A stretch of DNA of 64,000 nt from Tetranychus cinnabarinus (Eukaryota > Arthropoda > Arachnida > Trombidiformes > Tetranychidae): contig WHVY01000002.1 in the NCBI GenBank assembly GCA_022266195.1, forward strand, positions 7,207,001 through 7,271,000, given 5' to 3'. Shown here one piece after another: positions 48,101 through 59,058 of this stretch. The notes under the pieces were generated by a model. That model did not search any database, was not told the DNA's origin, and was given only the letters and a program-made list of their open reading frames with translations. The position numbers were made by a program, and so were the translations under genes. Within the stretch, counting starts at the first letter, position 1, and the number at the start of each line of letters is the position of its first letter.

Positions 48101-50835
48101 AAATTAACGGCCAACGAATCATCATGCTTAATTAAGGCCAATTAAGTTTAAAATTATACACGTCAGTGAGGCGATAGTTTCAAATGTTTCATCCATTTCA
48201 AGTGAGTGGAAATTTTGTAATATTCAAATAAGTAAAGGAAATGATTAAAACAATTACTGAGGCTCAAATAACAAGTTGGCAAATCATCGAAATGGGTTGA
48301 TTAATATGCAAGGATTTATGACAAATTGTAAGGTCTAAAGCTTTACAGTTATCATGTTAACAATCAATGTTAAAATTAACATTGCATGGATGGAAGTGTT
48401 AGTTATGGTGAGGAATGGAGAAAATCTTAAGATAGTTCTTTCTTCGCCATCCAACTGGTTCAGAGGGTAATGGTAATCTGATTATTATTAACAGATTGGT
48501 TGGATTAGAAATTGAATGTTCAATGATCTAACTGGTTTTCCCATTCATCTTGACTTGGTAATCTTTTACTTTGATGTGACACTAAGATTGTTGGATTACA
48601 ATAATCAGGGAAAGAATTGTAATACAAAAGAAGTTCCAAAGGTTTACAAGTTGGTACAATGTGAATTGAGCCAATAGAGTAACTTCAACTCGATTGACAA
48701 TCAGTCAAAATTTGTTTCCGGATGAAGGAAGAGGATATCGTTGAATAAGCATATAATGGTTTCAAGTAGAGTAATATATGATGCTATGATGAGGAGGAAA
48801 GAGAAAGATGAAAAGAAACAGTTGAAATAGTTGGAGAAAGATATGAGTAAAAAGGAGCATCTTAAGAAGGTGAAAATCCTGTGAAATACAGCAAGAGGTG
48901 ATTGACTGACTGACAGTGAGGTTGGCCAAATGAGTTTGGAAGGATTTCACAGAAAAGGCTGAGAAATGGATGAAAGAGAGATGAGTTAGAGATGAATTTA
49001 GTATGAGATGAGGGAGAGGAATGATAAACATAAATTTTAAGTCAAGTTGAAGAGTCAAATTTAGGAAAGTTAAATGATGGGAGAACAAGGGAAAGATGTT
49101 AGTTGAATGAAGTAAATGAGACGAGTAGAGATGATGGCAGATGAAAGCTTTCATCTGAGAACAGTATGGTGTAAGATTCACAAAACTTTCACTTTTTTTA
49201 TGCGAAAGGGACCAATGATGTTCTTCCTCGACTTTAAGATGATCCAAGAATGGAGATGAACGCCTTCGCATAGACCCATTGTTTGGCTAGCCTTTGAAGT
49301 AGCTGTTGATGTTTATAAATATCATGGGATTGGCCCTGCATAAAAGTGAAACAGTTATGTTAGCTAAATCAACTTGAATTAAAGTTAACATACCAAACTG
49401 TAAAATCCATTCAAAAGTATAAATAAACAAATAAAACGGGATTATTAAACGAACCAGTATATAACTCATTTTAAAGGACTAATCTTTTTTATGCCTTCTG
49501 CTTTCACCACTCCAATTAAATTGGTCAGAATTTCCTCCCTTTAGTTGAAATAATGGTAAAATTTGTTGGCCTCCAATTCACTAAAATTAAATATTCAATT
49601 AAAGTAAGAAAATCTATCATTAAAATATTTACAAAATCATCTTTCAATAAGATTAAAAAAAAGGTTTAAGATGGATGGGAAGACAAAGCTACGATTTAAG
49701 ACAAGATTATTTACTCTTTTAGCTTTTTTTGCTGTACTTCAGTTGCACGTATAGATCGTAATTGAGGTAAATCTGGGCCACACGAAAGTGTCTCTGCTAG
49801 ATCAACCATCACGCTTTATCATCTTTATCTTATCCATTTAAAATCTGGATAATTTTGATGAACGTTACTTTGAATTTTACTGTGATCAATTTTTTGTATT
49901 TCAAGCCATCATACAGTAAAGCAAACAGTCCCATACAGAGAAATGGTAAAAGCAAGATAACAGGTAAGAATCCTGGTCATACCTCAAACGGGTTCTAGAA
50001 TTAATAAAGAGATATGGACAGACATTTAATAGAGTCAACTAAACTGTTAAATTATTTCAACATATTGCTACAATAAAGTGATGATTCAACTTACCCTCAA
50101 GAAAACTGTTTGTTTACAGCTCGGTCAATCAGGGTTGGGATTACCAGAGTTTAGAAGATTTATAGATGACTGATGAATGCATTGCCAAATTAAAGTATCA
50201 TTATCAGACGTTTAATGAGAAAATAAACTAACTAATGAAGGGAAACTTAATTAAATTAATGGTTAAAAACGCCTTCAACATATTAATATTTTACATCAAC
50301 TAAAAGCGCCAATTTTATCAATGAAAAATTATTAAATGAACAGTCATTGCCATCTGTTGGATACAAACGGATACATTTATGAATAAAATCATTTTTTCAT
50401 TTTTCTAAATTCCAAATCCGAATGAAGTTTTTCATTTAATCATTTGAATAATTTAGCATTTTGTAAGATGTGTTTCCATCAGTTCAGTGTTGGTAAAAAG
50501 AAGAAACTTTTCAACCTTTAAATGGATTGAAACACATGTTAGAATCGCAGATTCTGCTTATGAATATCAATTTGTGACTTGAGCTGTTTTGATATGAAAT
50601 GTGGTTCATGAATAATCCCAAGCAACTGGTCGAAGGCTTTACAATGGATCATTTAAATATTATTTATATTATAATATGTTGACATTGAGCCCACATTTGA
50701 AGTAATTTTGTGCCGCTGTAATAATAAATAGCGACTACGATGGACAAAAAAGCCAGATGATTCTTGTAAATTGAATGAAAATTTATTTCATTCCAACTTT
50801 TTTGCCGTGGAACCAAACTCAAATTACAACTAAAC
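45183..50835. other. Gene-poor block
   Basis: No supported gene. 46880-47200 contains a GAAC-rich segment with an inverted partner (see repeat entry). 48720-49270 is purine-rich on the plus strand, giving a 169-codon His/Leu/Phe/Ser-rich shadow frame on the minus strand. A strong CTCF-like motif (minus CCAACAGATGGCAA) lies at 50347-50360. Confidence 0.4.
46880..47200. repeat. GAAC-rich imperfect inverted repeat
   Basis: The left part (46885-46995) is built from GAACCAGAAC/GAACAA-type words and includes CTAAAATCGAGAACAA. The right part (47090-47200), read on the minus strand, has GAACATCC, GAACAGAACACCC and CAAAATCGAGAACACA. The arms are imperfect and about 100 bp each. This could be a decayed foldback element. 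Confidence 0.4.
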
Positions 50836-51587
50836 ATGATCATTAATTGTATCCTTTTGATTGTCGTAAGCGTCAATACCATATCTGGTGGAGTTATTAA
50901 AGGTAATTTATTCTTTATTTTCTTGATTAAGCCCATTTATCAATTGTTTTTGTTTGTCTTATAGAGTCAAGCAAAAGCATCTTTACTGGTCGTGAGTTGA
51001 AACAAATTTGCAAATCAATCCAAAGCAATGTCAATTCAGGAGTTGATCCAGTGAAATCTCAGGCTAATATTTTCAATGAATATTCATCCAAGCTGGGTTC
51101 AACCACTGATTCAACAGAAAAGTTGAAAAAGCTTGAAGCTGAGCAAAATGCTCTCAAATTTAAACGACTCTTGAAAGCTTTCACAAAATTGATCGGAACA
51201 TTTGACGAATTGAACAATGGATTGCAGGTTAAACAAGAAGATGAGACTTCAACTGTCATTGATGGTGAAAGTAACTTCCAAGACGGAAACTCTGAAACCG
51301 ATGATCAAGTGAAACCAAGTGATGGTGATAATGAAGAAGGAAATGGAAATGGTGAAAATGAAGTCGATATCGATGATAATGACCATGATGATGACGACGA
51401 CGATGAGGAAGGAGACGAAGATTATGACGATGAATTTGACGTTTGTGAATTCATAGACTATCCTGATGAAATTGATCTAAGCGAGGTTGAATATGGTGAT
51501 TTGGATAGTGTTGATTATGATATTTATGAATATGATTTTGAACCTTTTGGTTTGTCTCTGAATCTACGTCTCGCTGTATCTCACTGA
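50836..51587 (+). CDS. Secreted acidic protein of unknown family
   Basis: Two exons: 50836-50902 and 50965-51587, with a 62-bp GT-AG intron in phase 1, giving 229 aa. Exon 1 encodes a signal peptide (MIINCILLIVVSVNTISGG). The next 90 residues form a probable helical region with a single early cysteine (GRELKQICKSIQSN) and Lys/Glu-rich segments. The last 120 residues are extremely acidic, with a run of Asp/Glu (HDDDDDDEEGDEDYDDEFD) and Tyr/Asp repeats. AATAAA at 51782-51787 fits a 3' end. I recognise no family; acidic secreted proteins of this kind include calcium- or matrix-binding and salivary proteins. The start is chosen because it supplies the signal peptide and a perfect donor. Confidence 0.75.
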
Positions 51588-52110
51588 TCAACCAATACTA
51601 ACTTCAAGTAATATTGTCTGTTATTATTAAAAACATTTTAATCTTAATTTATTGCCTCTTTATTGCTAGTCATTTGAATTAACGGGCAACAAGAAAATAA
51701 TCATTCCAAAAACGAGCAAAGTGTTGAACTATAATATATGTTTTTCACATTGAATTCTGAAGAAACGCGAAATTTTAATGAAATAAAAACAGAAAATAGA
51801 ATCAAAGACAATCTTCTGTTTATTACATTTGAAATTTAATTTACATACAATTTAATTAGATTGACAAGATAATGACAGTAAATTTGTCAATGGTCCCTAA
51901 TCAAACAGGTGTTAAGAAAATCTGTATTTTTTCAATAAGCTGCCCAGTGAATAGTACGAATAACTTATTCGCAATAAGCTATTCCAAGTTACTGTCATTA
52001 ATTGGTATTTTTTTACAAATTTTTTGAATTTTTGTCGGCTTTTCTTAAGCTTAGAGTCCAACTAATCTTTTCCGCGTTTTCAGTGTTTGCCAAAATGGAT
52101 ACTTGTTGAA
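51588..52110. other. Spacer between two same-strand genes
   Basis: Contains the AATAAA of the upstream gene at 51782-51787 and the promoter region of the next. Nothing else recognised. Confidence 0.5.
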
Positions 52111-53006
52111 ATGGGAGAACAGAATAACAATTCTGATAAAAGTAAGTTTCATTTATTTACAAATTAGAAAAATTCATTCTTTTCCATCCATATTACTCAG
52201 TTAAATTCAAAGTGAAGCATTTGAATGAATACCATGAGATAGTTATTGATCGGAATGATGCCAGATATGAATCCAAGTACCAACATCAACAATTATTTGA
52301 ACAGGTAAGTAAAGCTCTGCATTACATCTTTGAACAATAACTCGTCATTATCTATACATTTATAGTTGGAATCAATAACAGGAGTACCAAGTAGATACAC
52401 AGTTCGTGCTTATATTGATCAAAGTTACATCTATTGGCCTGATATCAATCCTAAACGGTTCCGATTCAGTTTTGACAACCAAAAAGCGTAATGTTACATT
52501 TCACTATTTGATATCATTCATCATAAATGTATATTAATTAATCGCTTATCAACTTTTTTCATAGCTTTGCTCCTGATATACTTAGGCGATACTCTAGACA
52601 ACATGATATCTTAAGCCTGCATTTTCGCGATGGTGAGCGCTTTCATCTCCAATATGGACTTTCTTATGCGCATAATATATCCAAACATTTAAGTATACGT
52701 TTTACGCTAGTAAAAGAAAGAGATGTCCCTGAAGAAGGCTGTGGATTATATTTCTGTCAATCTAGATGCACTGAAAGTTACTTTAAAAGGTTGAAAGATC
52801 TCGTATGTAATGATGAATTGAATGCAAAAATTACGCAGATTGTTCAACCACTAATGGAATCAGGAATGTGGGCGGCTGCAACTGCGAATTTCAGAGAGTT
52901 TAATATTCAACAATATTTACATAGCGAATGTTATGTGTATCATTTACAATACAGACAGGCTGGCCATACACGCCAAGTTCATCTTTATCCAAGAACTCGG
53001 GGCTAA
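52111..53006 (+). CDS. Unrecognised four-exon gene (232 aa)
   Basis: Exons 52111-52141, 52201-52304, 52366-52487 and 52565-53006 join in frame through three short GT-AG introns (59, 61 and 77 bp), ending at TAA. The protein has no signal peptide and no membrane segment. It is rich in Tyr, His, Arg and Phe, for example YIYWPDINPKRFRFSFD and LHFRDGERFHLQYGLSY, and has a cysteine cluster GLYFCQSRC. The C-terminus is HTRQVHLYPRTRG. The phase-consistent short introns strongly support a real gene. I do not recognise the fold or family. AATAAA lies at 53179-53184, preceded by a 9-bp-arm hairpin at 53152-53170. Confidence 0.75.
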
Positions 53007-53658
53007 ATATATGTATTTGACGAATCAACTAGATGTAATTTTTTAGTAAACATTTCGCTTTTAATTTGCTTCATGAATCTGAAAATTTTCATTACTGTCT
53101 TTTTATAACAAATATTGGAAATAGTAAAGTATATTATGATGAATGAAATCTAATGGACGTTACGTCCATTCATCGAGAATAAAAAAGTGGACATTTTTTG
53201 ATAGTCATTGAGAGATCAGACTTTTCATCCATGGATGCAAAAATGGTAAAAATTTAAAAGTGTAATGTAATTGTAATTATTATCAAGCGACCGATTATAG
53301 TCACATATAGATAGTAAAGTAAGGTAAACAGTGTGTATTGACTCTAATAATAGACCAAATATACTGAAATAAAAAAGTTAGCTTTCTCCGCTTTTGGTTT
53401 ATACTCGATTATGGCCTTAAATTATTTAAAATTTGAAAACTAAATTTCTAATTCAGTTATTTTCATAAATGCCCAAAAATGTCAACAAAATTTTATTGAG
53501 AATGAAAACTTTGAAGTTTACATCACTGAAAAAGATACATGAAGAAGCAAGTTTTAAAACGATATCTGATCAAGCATTGCAAAAAATAAACACAATTGAA
53601 GTCTATTAAGGATGATGATTCGAGAAGATTTGGGTGATTTCTGAATTAGAGTCTGTTT
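53007..53658. other. Convergent 3' ends
   Basis: Tail-to-tail spacer. Plus-strand AATAAA at 53179-53184; minus-strand AATAAA (TTTATT at 53492-53497) for the secreted protein on the other strand. Confidence 0.5.
53152..53170. repeat. Short perfect hairpin (9-bp arms)
   Basis: AATGGACGT and ACGTCCATT separated by one T, in the 3' UTR between the stop at 53006 and AATAAA at 53179. Confidence 0.6.
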
Positions 53659-54141
53659 TTAGTTTGAATTTGTTGCATTGTTTACAGCTGAAGGCGAAAC
53701 TGGTGATAGACTGTTGACATAATTAATCAATGTTGTTAAAGTTGTCACTGGATTTTCGGTATCAATAGATTCTGGTAACGGTAGTTTGGTACAAAACGAT
53801 GAAATGGTGTTCGCTTGAAGTGACTGCAAATCTCGAATTGCGGCTGAGGAAATTGATAGTGCTCCTACGTACATCCTGATCAGTCCATCGGTGAAAAGAG
53901 ATACTAGTGCTTCGATAGTTGATTCTCCGAAATCAGTCAAACTTGTATTTTCACCATTAATATTAACTAGCAAATCTCGCTGATGTTTAGACGCTTGGTC
54001 AAGGGTTTTCGCGGTTAACCCAGCGAGCATTATCTTTCCAGTGGCTTGGCATAAATCGACCATGTCATCTTTGGTTATAACAGCAGCATATATTGTTGAA
54101 ATAGAGAAGGTTAAAAGACTGATTAAAATTAATAGTTTCAT
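53659..54141 (-). CDS. Small secreted protein of unknown family (160 aa)
   Basis: A single exon with a clear signal peptide (MKLLILISLLTFSISTIYAA) and ATG in an AAAATG context. The mature protein is mostly predicted helical, with two cysteines (VDLCQATG and SFCTKLPLP), and ends in a Ser/Pro/Asn-rich tail. N-terminal layout (hydrophobic-T-x2-[DE]-x2-x-[LI]-C) resembles that of the acidic secreted protein at 50.8 kb, so a loose family relation is possible. I recognise no named family; salivary, gut or allergen-like secreted proteins are possibilities. Confidence 0.75.
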   Translation of the reverse strand: MKLLILISLLTFSISTIYAAVITKDDMVDLCQATGKIMLAGLTAKTLDQASKHQRDLLVNINGENTSLTDFGESTIEALVSLFTDGLIRMYVGALSISSAAIRDLQSLQANTISSFCTKLPLPESIDTENPVTTLTTLINYVNSLSPVSPSAVNNATNSN

Positions 54142-55316
54142 TTTCTGGAAAGGTTAAAAAACTTACTGAAGATCAACAAAACTTTTGGATCTCTATTTAT
54201 CTGTTCAACTGCTAATCACTTAAAATGCTGACAAGTTATTCATCCACAGATGTCAACACAAATAAAATTATGAAAACACCATAATAAAGCTGTTGTTGAA
54301 AGTTGGACGTCACGGCTGAAAGATGGATGAAATAATTAACGGATGATTAGCAACTTCAAGTGAGTACAGAGGTAAAAAAGTTCACGGATTTTCAGCTTTA
54401 TTAAGGTAGAAACTGGATCAAATTGTGTAATCATGTTTTGTTTGAGTCGTCTGTATTTTGTGTTGACTTGATTTGAGTTCACAGATTCATAATGTTTGAT
54501 TCGGCATATTAATTCACCAGTTATACAAATTAATAGATAGAGACGTAAACAGGAAAACTTGACCGGGAAAAATTAATTATTAGCAGGATTGACAGTACAT
54601 TGATTAATTAAAAAGATGTCTTGCTAGAGTTGGTCAAGAATTAAACACTAATTTTTGTCGTTAACGCCATCTAATACTCAAAGTAAATAAACCAATAGAT
54701 GTCTCTGCTTGAAGTTGTCCGTGAACAAAAAAGTGTACATCATGCCATCTATTATTTATAAAGAGAGTCAACACTGACTGTTACATGTTTTTACAATTTT
54801 CATCTTTTTAATTGAATTGTAAAATGTGTGACAATCAATTTAAAAATGTATATAAAATTAATTTTGAATGTCCTCTGGCTTAAGTGAGATATTTACTTTC
54901 ATGAAGTTGTCTTTCATACCTCAACGAATTAATCTGTCCATTAAGATTTGATAGAGTTGTAAACCGTTTATAATTTTTTGTCTTGCTATGCAAACTGATT
55001 CAAGATATCAACAAAGACAACAATAATGTTCCTTATATTACCTCTCTCTTGATTGTGAACTAATTAAAAACCCTTTACCATCCCCGGTTTCGTCACCATC
55101 ACTGTTTACTTTTAAATCAATAATATCTCCATTGGAAACAACTGAATTTACAGGTAAGATAAACCACATCAACACCAACAACGATATAACCATTCAAGAT
55201 TTTATTAATCATTTTATTTTGTTTTCTCTCCTCTCTCCCCTGATTTCCCGTTTTTATTGTGAAAATTTAGTCACTGATAATATATTGATAATCTATCTTC
55301 ATTGAACACAAACGAA
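54142..55316. other. Shared upstream region with clustered CTCF-like motifs
   Basis: Divergent promoter region between the secreted protein (-) and NC2-alpha (+). Three AGATG(G/T)C-type motifs lie within 95 bp: 54663-54674 (minus, TTAGATGGCGTT), 54692-54705 (plus, CCAATAGATGTCTC) and 54742-54755 (minus, ATAATAGATGGCAT). No coding sequence supported. Confidence 0.4.
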
Positions 55317-56423
55317 ATGTCAACGAAAAAGAAGAAGTACAATTGCCGGTTTCCACCGGCACGGATAAAGAAAATAATGCAAGCCGATGAAGAAGTTGGT
55401 AGAGTTGCAGCTGTGGTACCTTTAATTATCTCACGAGCTCTTGAATTGTTTGTTGAATCCTTATTAACTGAATCAAGTAAAATCACTAAATCTCGGAATG
55501 CTCGAACGTTAACTCCATCTCATCTTAAAGCATGTATTACATCAAATAGTCAATTTTCATTTTTGAGAGAATTTGTTGCCACTTTACCGGACATTCAAAG
55601 TGTTGGTGACGATGAACACAGTGATGGTAATAGCTCTACATGTAACAATAATTATGCTCACCATTCTATTCAAGGTTCAACATTAGGTCATCATCCAGTT
55701 TCATCGACTAGCTCAATAACTTCATCCTCATCATCATTACCATCATCAGCTGCTCCTACTGCAGTAATTTCATTCTCAGGCTCTAATTTATCGCGGCAAG
55801 TTTCAACAAATAGATCCTCTCGAAGTACCAATTATTTATCTCGAACTTCTGGTCGTGGTCGTGGGAGACCCAGAAAGGTTAATATTACTTCATCAAAGTC
55901 TCAGGATGAAGACGAAGAGGGTGATTATGATGAAGAAAATGATGTAATGTATCAATTTTGCTACCACTTTTACTGTTTTTGAAACGATAAGCAAAAGATG
56001 AACAACTTATTATTATTATAAGTCAAGAAAGTTTATTTATAGATAAACTTAAACAAGGAATTATCAACCATAAAAACCAATTTACAAGTTGTGTTGATAA
56101 TATACTTGAAAACATTAGTCAGTTACATTTTGCTTATCTATTCAAATATCTTTCATGATTTGGAATATCTAATGCTGATTTATTATTTTTTTTCTTGTTA
56201 GATCACCGAGACATCTAGAAATGTTAAATCAATTAATCGATCCAGCAGAAATGAAGAAGAAGATTCTGAAACATCGGAAGAAGACGACGAGGGTAGTTCC
56301 TGTGATGATTCGAGTTCTAATGCTTCAAGAGCTCAGCCTCCCAATCCACCACTACACAGTCAAATTAATTCATTTGCTTTAGCTCTTAACCAACAAGTAG
56401 AAGATGATGACTATGACAATTGA
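55317..56423 (+). CDS. DRAP1: NC2-alpha / DR1-associated protein 1
   Basis: Two exons (55317-55943 and 56202-56423) join in frame, giving 282 aa. The ATG at 55317 gives the conserved start MSTKKKKYNCRFPPARIKKI. Residues 10-90 are the histone fold of NC2-alpha, with RFPPARIKKIMQADEEVGRV, ISRALELFVESLL, KSRNARTLTPSHLKACI and FSFLREFVATLPD, all typical of the family. A Ser-rich linker is followed by an AT-hook-like GRGRGRPRK (about residues 179-187), then acidic segments and a C-terminal EDDDYDN that matches the acidic end of animal homologues. NC2-alpha pairs with NC2-beta/DR1 to bind TBP on DNA and repress or reset preinitiation complexes. If intron 1 is retained the protein ends 13 codons later at 55982. 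AATAAA at 56490-56495. Confidence 0.93.
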
Positions 56424-56679
56424 GGGCCATTTTCTAGCCGAAAATTATCTAATAAAAACAAGTAAATTCTTCACTTTGTTAAATTCATAAATAAATTTTC
56501 ATGATATCATTTGAATATGAGAACTTCATCTTTATTGATATTATTAAAATATTCACAATTGATAATGGAAAATCAGATGATGAAGGAATGGCTTTAGCAC
56601 TTATATCGGCAAACCTGTGCTTTCAAGTGTTTCGTGTCTACGATCTTGGAGGTGAGCCTGTAAGATAAGAGGCGAAACG

Positions 56680-59058
56680 TTAATTGCTTGTATTTTGCCG
56701 GCATAGCGGTGTGGAAGTAAGATTTTCCATACAACTCACTCTAAATTGCTCCTCACCGATCAATTGGTCTAGTCCAATATTTTTAGTGCAATCACCATAA
56801 ACTAATGAGGGAATATTAGGAGTACTCTTAATACTTCCTCCGCAAGGAGTTGCTCGTCTTGATCTGTCAGTAGAGTTACATCTGTTTTCGGAACCTAACC
56901 GGTGAATTTGCAATCGAGATCGGGTTGTTCGTAATTCACGATTAACTGGAGATAAAGGTTTCATTGATGATTGTAATCTACGATTTACATCAGAAGATTT
57001 AACTCCTGAGGTAGGAGTATTATTAGCAGAAAATTTGGTTGGGGTTCGGGTAAGTAAATTAGGTGTTGGTTTGGAACTTCCATTTTGAAGTTTTCTTGAC
57101 TTGGCATCGGCATCACTTTTGGTCTTTTGCCTTGCCATCTTCTCGTTATCTTTGTATACCTAAATCAATATAAATAAATGCAATAAATTAGTAAAACGAC
57201 CCACGTAATGGAAGATGAAAACAAGCAGATTAAATGATTTGACATGAAACTAACCTGATAATGAGTTTTTTGACACTCAATGAACTCTAACACAGGCTGA
57301 CCGCACACCATGAAGGGAGCATTGTAGTTTTCTTTGGACCATTTTTCTGCCAAAGTTCGAATATCTTTTTCACACCGAGTTAGGTCTTTTTGAGTTTTCT
57401 TTTTTTCTTTTTCTTGTTTCAATAAAACACCTCCACGATTGTTGAATCTGTTTGGATCATTCATCTTTTTTTCCAAGTCCAAGTATTTCACCCAACATTG
57501 TTGCCATTCATCCAACGACTCGAATAATTTACGGTTTTCTTGATAACGGAACTTTAGACGCTCTAGTTCATCTTCGTGAGCGGTTAACAAAGCTTCAATG
57601 CATTCTTCTTCACACATATAAATTTCGAATTCATCTTTTTCTTCTTGAGAAGCGTAAACTTTGTCCCAATATTCAACAATTTCTGTACGTAGTTTCTCTA
57701 TAAATTTACCCATATTTTGTTTTTTCAATTCTTCATACTTTTCTACCAATTCTGTTAACTTAACAAGTTCGCTTGGTTTCCAACCATTGATACCATTTAA
57801 CTCTTTATTTCTTGTGTATTGATCAACTTCCAGTTTTTCCCAGAGTTGCTCTAGCTTTCCCATCAGTATTTCTTTGTTTTTTTCATTGTTCACAAATTGT
57901 TTTTCCAGGGAACGCATAAAAGACTCTTGATCTTTCAGGAAACTGTCAGAAAGAATAACAGAAGTTTCCTCGTGACCTGTATACTTGACAACATCCTTAG
58001 AATCAGGTTCAATCTCAAGGTCATTAGACAACTGAAGTATGGATCTTTTGTTTTGAATATAAATTTTTTGCTTTTTGGAATAAGTCTTTTTAAGTTCCAT
58101 CACATTTGACTGTAACTCTTGAAGGGCAGCTTCCGTTGGAATGGACAATGTGGTGGATAATCTATGACCTTCTTCTGGATAGCCCAGTTTATTACATAGA
58201 GATGAATAATGGGAATGAAGCTCATTCCATTTAGAGAAACGTTCTTTTTTGATGAATTGAAGTTCTTCATGTTTTTCCATGATATCATTAAGCATATCCA
58301 TAAATCCACCACTTTGAGGAGGCTCATAGTCAGGTAAAGCAAGATCTTTGGTTAGGTTTCTCAAGTTTTTTAACATAAGCACTTTCTCTTGTTCCAAGTA
58401 ACCAACCAGGGTATCTTCCCACTGTTCGGCATCACTACACAATTCAATGAAGTTGTTTAAAATTGAATCAAGTCGCTTTTCAAAACAATTCTTGTTTAAT
58501 CCGAGGTAGGCCCATTTTTCAGCGAGAGATGTCATAGTGTCCATAAATTTATTAACAACCTCTTGGCTTCTCTCCATAACCCTTAAACGGTACAAAATAA
58601 TTAAATTAAATAAGACATTTTTTATAAACAAAGAACAGAAGATAAACTTACAATTGTCCAAGATTGGATTCGTCTTCAATGCAACTTTCTTCCCGGCGAT
58701 TAGCTCGGATAAATTCAACCAACTTTTCTCTTTCTTCAGCATCATTATCATGATCTCTATAAAAACAGAGTAGACAAGAGTAAAGCAAGAAAAGGAAAGA
58801 GAGAGAGAGAGAAAGAGAAAGAGAGTAAGTTTGAAAAAAGCGTTTGTTAAAAAAGCGGTAAACACAGTAAAAGGGTGGGTATACCCTCTTGAAGACAAAA
58901 TGAAACCTAAAATCTCAGTGAATTAAGATTGATACTTACTCAAGTTCTGGATCATTTTCTTCAGTGATGACACCATTTTCATAAAATCCACTGACCATAC
59001 TGGGCCGAACAAAATTATTCAAAGTCTTCCTCCTGTCGTCTCTACTTGTTGAAGGCAT
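56680..59058 (-). CDS. PRC1: PRC1/Ase1-family microtubule bundler (fascetto-like)
   Basis: Four exons on the minus strand: 59058-58940, 58756-58652, 58581-57255 and 57159-56680, with in-frame GT-AG junctions, giving 676 aa. Exons 1-2 give a charged N-terminal extension of about 75 residues. From MERSQEVVNKF the protein is a long coiled-coil/spectrin-like rod typical of PRC1. It includes EIVEYWDKVYASQEEKDEF, which matches the family's most conserved WDKC(F/Y) segment that contacts microtubules, and FNNRGGVLLKQEKEKKKTQK followed by APFMVCGQPVLEFIECQ. The last exon is basic and Ser/Thr/Pro-rich with several TP sites (for example TRTPTKF, RRATPCGG), consistent with CDK regulation. PRC1 bundles antiparallel microtubules in the central spindle and works with kinesin-4/6. 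A GA microsatellite at 58799-58826 lies in intron 1. AATAAA on the minus strand (TTTATT at 56531-56536). Confidence 0.92.

Noticed and set aside
48762..49271. 169-codon minus-strand ATG frame
   Set aside because: It lies wholly in a purine-biased block, so the product is a His/Leu/Phe/Ser-rich shadow with no domain or signal. A tempting short exon pair just upstream (49287-49470) does not join in frame to it.
57452..58773. Plus-strand frames opposite the PRC1 exon
   Set aside because: Antisense shadows of the PRC1 coiled-coil exon.
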